This document shows positions 56,174-64,000 of a stretch of DNA of 64,000 bases, one piece after another. The position numbers and the translations under genes were made by a program. The DNA is from Anopheles merus. Its lineage: Eukaryota; Arthropoda; Insecta; Diptera; Culicidae. The notes under the pieces were generated by a model. That model searched no databases. It had not been told where the DNA came from and saw only the letters and a list, made by a program, of their open reading frames with translations. Every line of letters starts with the position of its first letter. The first letter of the stretch is position 1. The DNA is taken from contig NC_054081.1 in assembly GCF_017562075.2 (NCBI RefSeq), positions 9,586,713-9,650,712 of the forward strand, given 5' to 3'.

Positions 56174-59100
56174 ACAGGACTTGCTGCAGCGGTGCTGGAC
56201 AAGCGCAACGCCAACGCCAACGTGTACCGGTGGGTCGAGGCATACCGCAACCATGGCCACCGGATGGCCGCGATTGATCCGGTCAAGTTTCCCCTAGCAG
56301 ATGAGACCGGCTCCGAACCCCTGCCAGAGCTCCAGTACGCCCGGTACGGGCTCGGCGCGGGCGATCGGATCGATCCGCGCGGTCTGCTCAATGTGCCCGC
56401 CGCCCAGCAGCCCCTGTCGATGGCCGAGCTGGACGCGCTGCTCGCCCGCATGTACTGTGGCAGCTGCAGCATCGAGCTCGCGTTCATCGAGTCGGAGCAG
56501 GAGCGCGAATGGTTGGCCGGCCGGTACGAGCAGCTGTTCCAGCACGAGCTGACGGTGGGCGAGCGGCGCGAGCTGGCCGAGCTGATGCTTAAATCGCAAG
56601 CGTTCGACCAGTTCCTGGCCGTCAAGTTCCCGACGGTCAAGCGGTACGGGGGCGAGGGCGCCGAAAGCATGATGGCGTTCTACTGGGAGCTGTTTCGGTC
56701 GGCGGGCGAGCACGAGCTGCGCAACGTGGTGATCGGTATGCCGCACCGCGGCAAGCTGAACGTGCTGACGACGATGTTTGGGACGCGGCCGGCGAAGATA
56801 TTCAAAAAGTTCAAGGGCCACCCGGAGTTCCCGGCCGACGCGCAGGCGATGTGCGACATTGCGAGCCATTTCCGTGAGTACACTCCAAACTTAGTGATGG
56901 GTTCTCTGGAGCGCATCCACGACTCCGGCAAAATGGGAACCACTAGTTCCACCCAGATTCGGAGTCGTCCGAAGTCGTCCAGAGTCGTTCGGAATTATTC
57001 GGAGTCGTTCAGTGTGTGTCTGAAATTGAAATCGCCCGGAGGCGATCGGAGCCATCCTGTCCAATGTGCTTGAGATCAGGAAATTCATTTCGATGTCTCC
57101 GGCCGACTTCGGACAACTCCGTCTCCGGGCGATACCAACTCCAGGCGACTCCGGACGACTCCAAGCGACTCTGGGCGACTCCGAAAGACTCCAGATGACT
57201 TCGGACGACTCCGAACGACTCCGGGCGACTCTGTATAATGCTGGGCGGACCTACTTTCCCGAGTCCAAAATTTCCAAAGTTCCAAAATTTTCGGAGTCAG
57301 ATCGGAGTCGACTCCGGATTTTGCCCAACTTTGACCAACGTTTTTTGAAAATATGGAAAATTAACTTGTTTTGTTGTTGCTTCTTCTTGTAGACACCTCC
57401 ACGGATATAACCGTGGGCGGTAAAACGTTCCACCTGAACATGCTGCACAACCCGTCCCATCTCGAGGCGGTCAATCCGGTGTCGATGGGCAAGGCCCGGG
57501 CGAAACAGCTCGCCCTGGCCGACGGTCCGTACGGTGCGAGCGGCCCCGACCAGCGCTCCAAGGTGCTGAACGTCCAGGTGCACGGTGATGCCGCCTTTCC
57601 CGGCCAGGGCATCAACCAGGAGTGTCTGATGATGGCGGCCGTGCCGCACTACGAGGTCGAGGGCACGGTGCACCTGATCGTGAACAACCAGGTCGGCTTC
57701 ACGACGCCGGCCGAGCGCGGCCGCAGCACCCGGTACGTGTCCGATCTGGCCAAGGCGATCATGGCCCCGGTGGTGCACGTGAACGGCGACGACCCGGAGG
57801 CGCTGGCCGGCGTCACGCAGCTGGCGATCGAGTACCGGCAAAAGTTTGGCAAAGATTTCTTCATCGATCTGAACTGCTACCGGCGCTGGGGCCACAACGA
57901 GCTGGACGATCCGACCGTGACCAACCCGCTGCTGTACCGGGTGATCCACGGCCGGCCCTCCATCCCGGACCGGTACGCCGGCCGGCTGATCGAGGCGGGC
58001 GTTTTCGACCAGCAGGACGTGGACGCGATCTCGAACAGCCACCGGAACTATCTGACCGCCGAGCTGGCGGGCTGCGAGCAGTACGAGCCGGAGCGGAGCT
58101 ACTTCGGCGGGCAGTGGGCCGGCCTGCAGCAGCCCGGCGACGAGGTGACGGTGTGGAACACGGGCGTCGACTACCGGCTGCTCAGCCACATCGGCCAGGA
58201 GAGCGTGCGGCTGCCCGAGGGTTTCGTGAGTGTTTCGCCGGAAAGTGGGGAATGAGACCCTTGGCAAAGAGATTTGATGGGTTTTTCTGTCCTGTTTTAG
58301 AATGTACATCCGCATCTGCAGAAGACTCACATTGATGCGCGCCGGAAGCGGATTGCCGAGGGGCAGCGGATCGATTGGGCCACGGCCGAGGCGCTCGCCA
58401 TCGGCAGCCTGATGTACCAGGGCTTCAACGTGCGGCTGAGCGGGGAAGATGTGGGCAGGGGGACGTTTGCCCAGCGCCACGCGATGCTCGTCGATCAGCA
58501 GACGAACGAAATCTTCATACCGCTGAACGCGATGGCCGCGGCGACCCCGAACGCTGGCCGGTTCGAGCTGGCAAACAGCATCCTCTCGGAGGAGGCGGTG
58601 CTCGGGTTCGAGTACGGCATGGCGATCGACAGCCCGAACAGTCTGGTGCTGTGGGAGGCCCAGTTCGGCGACTTCTTCAACGGTGCGCAGATCATCATCG
58701 ACACGTTCCTGGTCAGCGGAGAAAGTAAGCAAACGTTTATATATTGTGTTTTTAGTAGTGATGGGTTTTGTTGCCTAAAATCCGGAGTCGACTCTGATCT
58801 TACTCCGACAATTTCGGAACCGACTCCGGAAAGCAGGTCCGCTCTGCATTATCTGGAGTCGTTCGGAATCGTATGGAGCTGTTTGAAATCGTCCAGATTC
58901 ACCCTGAGTTGAAGTCGTCTGGAGTCTTTCGAAGTCATCCGCAGTAGGCCTTTGAAACAATTTCCTGTGTTATACAGTGCACACACAGAGTAAAAAAAAA
59001 AAAACACAGCGAAATGAAATCCCTGACCACAATCACATTGCACCGGACGACTCCGGATGACTCCGGACGGCTTTGAACGATGCTTGACGACTTTGGACGA

Positions 59101-60602
59101 CTCCGAACGACTTTGAACGATACTTGGCGACTTTGGTCGACTACAAACGACTCTGGACGACTCAAGGCGACTTTGGTCGACTCTGGTCGACTCCAGACGA
59201 CTTCGAATGACTCCGGATGACTCCAAACGACTTCGGGCTACTCTGGACGACTCTAGATGATTCCAGAAGACTTCAGAAGAATTCAGATAACTCCGGACTA
59301 CTCCGTCTCCGGATGACTCTGGGCGATTCCGTATGACTCCGGGCGACTTCGGGCAACTCCGGACGACTCCAGATGACTCCAGACTACTCCGGACAACTCC
59401 GGATGACTCCAGACTGCTCCGAACAACTCCGGAGGACTCTAGACGACCCTGGAAGACTGCGTCTCAGGACGACTCTGGGCGATTCTAGACGAGTCCGAAT
59501 GACTCCAGACGACTCCGGACCACTCCAGATGAATCCGACTCCAGACAACTCCGACTCCAGACGACTCCAGACGATTTCGGACGATTCCAGACGACTCCAA
59601 ACGACTCCAAACGACTCCGGACAACTTCGGTCGACTTCAGACGACTCTGGACGACTCTGGACGACTCCGACTCCAGGCGACTACGGACGACTGCGACTAC
59701 GGGCGGAACTAGTGTTTTCCATTTCGCAGGAGCCGGAGTCGGATCGGGGTTTTGAGGGTGCTCCAGAGAGCACATCACTAGTTTTAAGGCTCTGTTTAAA
59801 CTCCTACCTAAACTCTTACCCCTCCGCAGCGAAATGGATGGTCTGCAATGGGCTGGTGATGCTGCTGCCCCACGGCTACGATGGGGCCGCCTCCGAGCAC
59901 AGCTCCTGCCGCGTTGAGCGCTTCCTGCAGATGACGGACTCGCGCGAAACCAGCCCGGACGGGGACGCGGTCAACCTGCAGGTCATCAACCCGTCCACCC
60001 CGGCCCAGTACTTCCACGCCCTGCGCCGCCAGCAGATACGCAACTTCCGCAAGCCGCTGCTCGTCGTGGCGCCCAAGACGCTGCTCCGCCTGTCCGACTG
60101 CGTGTCGCCGCACACGGACTTGGCCCCCGGCACACACTTCCAGCCGGTGCTGCCCGATCCGGCCCCGCTCGATCCGAAGCGGGTGCGGCGCGTCGTGCTG
60201 TGCAGCGGCAAGCACTACTACACGCTCGCGTCCGAGCGCCAGGCGCGCCAGGTGACGGATGTGGCGCTCGTGCGCGTCGAGTCGCTCTGCCCCTTCCCGG
60301 TCCAGGCCATCCGGGACGAGCTGGCCAAGTATGCTAATGCGCGCGAGTTCGTCTGGAGCCAGGAGGAGCACCGGAATATGGGCGCGTGGACGTTCGTGCA
60401 GCCACGGTTCGAGAACATGTGCGAGCGAAGAGTAAGTGATGAGGGAACAGGGACGAATTGGATGATAACATCACTGTCGGTGCCCCTTTTTCTGTTGCAG
60501 ATTCAGTACCGGGGCCGTCCGGAAGCTGCCACCGTTGCCGTCGGTGTCAGCAAGTGGCACGTGCGGGAGGCCGAGGATGTGATTAAAACCACCCTGTATT
60601 AA
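55510..60602 (+). CDS. DHTKD1: DHTKD1, 2-oxoadipate dehydrogenase E1
   Basis: Exons 55510-55597, 56178-56873, 57393-58225, 58301-58724, 59830-60431 and 60501-60602 give 914 residues (human DHTKD1 has 919). It is the thiamine-diphosphate E1 that decarboxylates 2-oxoadipate in mitochondrial lysine and tryptophan breakdown. The presequence (MLGRLLLSRGYHSTKGVFG) carries the DHTKD1-type YHSTKGVFGHRPR rather than an OGDH N-terminus. Seen motifs: FPTVKRYGGEGAESMM, GMPHRGKLN, HNPSHLEAVNPVSMGK, the TPP motif HGDAAFPGQG to NNQVGFTT, GHNELDDPTVTNPLLY, SGEDVGRGTFAQRH, WEAQFGDFFNGAQII and PHGYDGAASEHSSCRVERFLQ. Intron 1 ends with a (CT)n tract. Introns 56874-57392 and 58725-59829 hold family B elements. 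Intron sequence makes a misleading open frame before exon 59830. Confidence 0.95.
56127..56167. repeat. (CT)n microsatellite at the DHTKD1 exon 2 acceptor
   Basis: CT repeats run to 10 bp from the acceptor AG (56176-56177) and form its polypyrimidine tract. Confidence 0.95.
56892..57345. repeat. Family B hexamer array, copy B3, in a DHTKD1 intron
   Basis: Starts TAGTGATGGG 18 bp after the donor, continues as GGAGTCGTCC then CGACTCCGG arrays in inverse order, and ends with TCGGAGTCGACTCCGG and GCCCAACTTTGACC. It fills most of the 519-bp intron. Confidence 0.75.
58756..59780. repeat. Family B hexamer array, copy B4, in a DHTKD1 intron
   Basis: TAGTGATGGG (58756) and CATCACTA (59773-59780) frame 1025 bp. 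About 700 bp of this (59040-59700) is tandem GACTCCGGACGACTCC-type 10-12-bp units. It takes up 93% of the 1105-bp intron and is the largest array in the window. Confidence 0.8.
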
Positions 60603-61200
60603 AAACAAAAACAGAACCGTTTCCCTTACGCTCCAATTTTCCCCACGCTGGGTTTTGTCGTTTGTTTTTTCGTTTAATTTTACTACAGCCTTTCCACGAG
60701 TTACACGAATAATACGTTCCAATGAGTTCGCGTATGTGGAATATCACGTTTTTCGAAAAAAAAAATAGTTGGTAGATAAGGTAATTTGCCAATTGTTGCA
60801 CACCACCCCATTATTCAACTGTTTCCTTTTTTGAAAAGAGCACTTTTTCGACTTATTTTTTATGAAAATACCAAGAATTGTTAAGAATTGTGCACCACAC
60901 AATAAGGTTTCTCCTGTGAACCACCTAAGCTCTATATTTTGATGGAAATCAAACAAATGTGATTATTTCTCGCGATTGGGTAGCAAAAATGAGAATTTTT
61001 GGTAATACAACTCTTATTTCAGACCACTATTCAATAATTGGAACAAAGAGAGTGCTTCGATCCTAATTCATTTTTCCGATCAACAATCGGCAAATTACCC
61101 AAATTATTTTCGATTAAATTCTTTTCTGCACTTACCTAATACATCTGTTTTCGCTTTCCTTTGAATCTTTAATCAATTGGACCGGTTGGAGTTTAACCAG

Positions 61201-62879
61201 AATGGATCGCAGTCAACTACGTCTGAATCGGTTTCAACTACTTCTGCATCGTTTTCAGCGACGCATTAAACTTATGAGAAAAGAATGAAGTAATTAATGC
61301 ATTCATTGCTTAAGTCTAATAGCAATGTTTTATTTCTATGTATTTTTACTATGTGAAGCTTACTTCACCATTTATACATGTTGTAATGTTCGACAACATG
61401 CGGCGAACGAATCCCTTAGCGCCATCTCTGGGAATTAAAGATGATCGGCTGCTTATGTATTGCGTCCGTTAGCTCATCTTTATTTAATGACTTCGATCGT
61501 TTAACTAAGCTTTTCTACTTATTAAACATATTCTTATTAACATATAACCATGACACATATTTGATTGTTTGAGTTTTCAAGTTTTGCGTGGAGATTGTTC
61601 AGAAAATCCGTACATTTTTCTCGATGCATGGCTCTGTTGTTTAGCTCACAATGAAGCATCCCGTTTCTTGTCGTGGCACAAACTCAATGGAGAAATTGCG
61701 CGAACGTAAAGCAGGCACCACTTGAACTGCTCTTTTACCTACCGACGATCGGTCATAGTTCACTCTCATTGGAACTTGAAATCCAATTCATTAATAAAAA
61801 CAAAAGAATTATCTGACTATTAATTGCATAGTTGCATTAAATTTTCGGCACATTCTTTTCCTCCGTCCTTACAGCGAATGGTAAAACAGGCCGTGCAACA
61901 GCGTTATGTTTAATGAAAACCTGCAATAGAGGTTTCCATATTGCTAAAAGCAAATGATACAGTTGAGGATACAGAGGATACTGTTCGCGAGTTACCGAAT
62001 TGCATTTCGAGTTCTTGAGTTTCTTACCATAGTTGGGTAAATCTGAATCCGAATGAATCTTTGAAGTGTTTCAATGAATCTGATTGTTGGTTGGAAAGAT
62101 TCACAAATCATGAATCTCTAAAAAATCATGGATCTAAAAAGATTCATATATCTCGAAAGATTCACGAATCTCAAAGGATGCATATGTATCTTCAAAGATA
62201 TGAGCTTGAGAGCTTGAGCTTTTTCTCATTCTTCTTGGCGTGACAACCTCATTGCTTGAGCTTCTTCTTGGCGTTACAACCTACATGATCATGTCAGCCT
62301 ATACAGGCTTTCGAGACTGATTGGAACGTATCACGCTGCCGAATAGTTTGTTTTGCTACGGGGAGACGGTATATGCGTGGCTTCGACGGGCATGTCGTTA
62401 AGACGTGCGAGTTTACCAATGTACCATGGGATTGCGCAGTTTCAATATTTTGAAAATCGTACATCTCTAAAGGTACATGAACCACAAGATATGTATAAAT
62501 CGTAATGGATTTATAAACCTTATGGTTTCATGAATAGTAGACTCTTGAATATTCAGAGATTTATTAATATTTACAAATATTTGAGTCTATGGATCCTCGC
62601 TGGAGATTCATATGAATGAATCCCAACGAAAGATTCATGGTACCCAACACTACTTCTTACAATGATGCTTTCTGGAGGAACCTTACTAATAGAAAATTGA
62701 GCTACATATAAAATGGATACTTGAAGATACGTTTGTTACGTAAGGGAATACTACCACGGGGAACGCCTATGTGCTGCAAAGACATATGTGTAGCTACTGC
62801 AAAATCTAAACGTAGCTGAAAACGATCCAATAGTAGCTGAACGCTAATCAAATGTAGTTGACTGCGATCTATCCTCATG
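61201..62879. repeat. Element with subterminal inverted repeats
   Basis: GGATCGCAGTCAACTAC (61204) and TCGTTTTCAGC (61251) recur as their complements at 62815 (GCTGAAAACGATC) and 62856 (GTAGTTGACTGCGATC), in mirrored order. The arms are about 60-65 bp. The interior includes copy D4 and no coding region. Confidence 0.65.
62030..62654 (-). repeat. Family D element, copy D4
   Basis: Left end AGTTGGGTAAATCTGAATCC and right end GGTACCCAACACTAC are inverted. GATTCATGAATC-type arms flank a minus-oriented tRNA-SINE-like core (62225-62440, with TTCTTCTTGGCGTTACAACC, then GCTTCGACGGGCATGTCG). It lies inside the 61201-62879 element. Confidence 0.75.
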
Positions 62880-63821
62880 GATTGTGAAAGATTAAAAGAA
62901 AAGTGAGAACAGGTGTAATTTGTGTCGAAAATTAAGTTGTTCTGTCTTTTTGTCGCATTTAAATTGTTGTTTTTTTAAATTTCAAATCAAACGATTTGTT
63001 TTGGCTAAAAGCAAAAACTGACAATTGTTGGACCTAATTCCGCGTAATTAGAGTCTCGCATAACACGGGGCAAAACTGTATCTCATTTTGAATCCCAGCC
63101 TGAGGGGCCAGTTCAAACAGTTTCATCCAATTAGTTGCCCTATCCAAGTCCAAATCATTTCCAATACTACCACAACACTGCTACTTCCTGCAAAGAGTTA
63201 AGTATTAAACCATTCTGTTCGTTTCTTTGCTTGTTATACCTTCTTTTATTATGCAATATGTAAAATAGCTACAAGAACGGTTACACACAAGGTGTGTGGT
63301 TTTGGTTTTACGGTCGGTTTTTGAGTGATTTAAGCAGGCGCTTCCCGGTGGGCGAAAGGCCTCGATCCCGCTCCAAAAAAAATGGCGCTTATTGCTGGTT
63401 GAGAGTATTTAGATGCAGTCACTATTGCACGTGTCATTAATCTCTGCGATTGCTGATTGACGGTTGCTTTCTGAGTTGCGATGTATCGATCAGCAATGGT
63501 ATAATTCGACACTCGAAAAGCTAACGAATAGAGTGTATGTGTGTGTGCTGCCTATATATATGTAGCAGAACGGGGTAAGAGTACGTTTCTTACGTAATAT
63601 AAAATCAAATCATTAAACACATTAAACCGCTGGCGTTACGAAATGGGTACGCGCGGTTTTGGAATAATTTGCACAAAACTTTTCTAAAACAAAAGCCTAA
63701 TGTGAGGATAAACAAAGACAAAAAAAAAACAGAAAGTAGAGGTTCCCATCCCCTACTTCCCAACACAAAATAAACAATAATCTTTCCTATACACTTGCAG
63801 CTCGCGGAGACTCCTGGTCAA

Positions 63822-64000
63822 CTACTCGCTCGCCGCAAACGACCCGATCGGCGTGAGATGCTTCGCGAGCGTATTGATGTAGTCGAACGTTTGCAGTATC
63901 AGCTTGTCGTCCGGGCGGTAGATCGCCTCGAAGCCGCGGTGCAGCACCGCCACGTACGGGACGCCACTGTCCACCAGGAACTTGGCGAACAGCATCGCGC
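63822..64000 (-). CDS. C-terminal end of a rhodanese-like domain protein (partial)
   Basis: Cut by the window edge. The last 58 complete codons read AMLFAKFLVDSGVPYVAVLH, then RGFEAIYRPDDKLILQTF and a stop after GSFAASE. The pattern 'FAKFLV..GVPYV.VL..GFE' is the final strand-helix part of a rhodanese-like domain, as at the C-termini of TBC-domain proteins such as TBCK and TBC1D23. The catalytic Cys loop would be beyond the edge. The family name is inference from about 40 residues. Confidence 0.5.
   Translation of the reverse strand, partial: AMLFAKFLVDSGVPYVAVLHRGFEAIYRPDDKLILQTFDYINTLAKHLTPIGSFAASE

Larger units (their letters stand above)
60603..63821. other. Intergenic region downstream of DHTKD1
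   Basis: AT-rich. It holds an element bounded by inverted repeats (61201-62879) with a family D copy nested inside. 62880-63821 has nothing clear until the 3' UTR of the minus-strand gene at the right edge. Motifs near 60712 (AATACGTTCCAATGA) recur at about 16350, suggesting another dispersed repeat. Confidence 0.5.

Noticed and set aside
59373..59829. Open frame rich in Asp-Ser-Gly-Arg before the fifth DHTKD1 exon
   Set aside because: It is the translation of the family B array. A good acceptor (CCTCCGCAG) at 59829 restores the conserved DHTKD1 sequence, and total length then matches the family.

Overview
This window reads as nuclear DNA of an anopheline mosquito. The genes have short insect introns (about 65-110 bp) with standard GT/AG sites, interspersed with introns swollen by repeats. 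Codon use is GC-rich. A tRNA-derived SINE of the SINE200 type described from Anopheles gambiae is present, and one gene looks like the Anopheles-specific SG1 salivary family. SG1 genes are mostly X-linked in An. gambiae, so an X location is possible, but the sequence alone does not prove it. There are no prokaryotic features, CRISPR arrays or convincing tRNA/rRNA genes.

Layout. 1-4101: microsatellite-rich flank plus a small hAT-like MITE. 4102-6311: vitamin K epoxide reductase (+), whose intron holds a broken Ty1/copia element. 6312-9281: foldback and hexamer-array repeats. 9282-13586: SLC35E1-like nucleotide-sugar/triose-phosphate-type transporter (+). 13587-17906: probable 3' UTR, then repeats and LINE scraps. 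17907-24322: VWA8, a mitochondrial AAA ATPase (-). 24323-26662: tandem repeats. 26663-27149: acyl-CoA-binding protein (+). 27150-30582: SINEs and a pogo-like MITE. 30583-32181: rabenosyn-5 (-). 36036-37193: SG1-like secreted protein (+), tail-to-tail with 37688-40032: DBT, the branched-chain 2-oxoacid dehydrogenase E2 (-). About 40977-41525: an unrecognised small gene with a mitochondrial-looking first exon (-). 45307-52894: mesh, a smooth septate junction protein (+) with two alternative last exons. 55510-60602: DHTKD1, 2-oxoadipate dehydrogenase E1 (+). 63822-64000: C-terminal end of a rhodanese-like protein (-).

The genes are mainly household genes. Several belong to mitochondria: DBT (valine/leucine/isoleucine breakdown), DHTKD1 (lysine/tryptophan breakdown), VWA8 and the small putative gene. 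They do not form an operon-like unit.

The most unusual content is the repeat fraction. Three families (here A, B and D) have interiors built from GANTC pentamers arranged as short self-complementary words: A uses GGAATC/GATTCC, B uses GGAGTC/GACTCC, D uses GATTCATGAATC. They share end sequences resembling TAGTG(A/T)TGGG and sit in introns or between genes. Family A has a conserved non-repeated core, and family D has a tRNA-SINE-like core. I do not recognise them as a named family. They look like one superfamily of non-autonomous elements and are the best candidate here for something poorly described.
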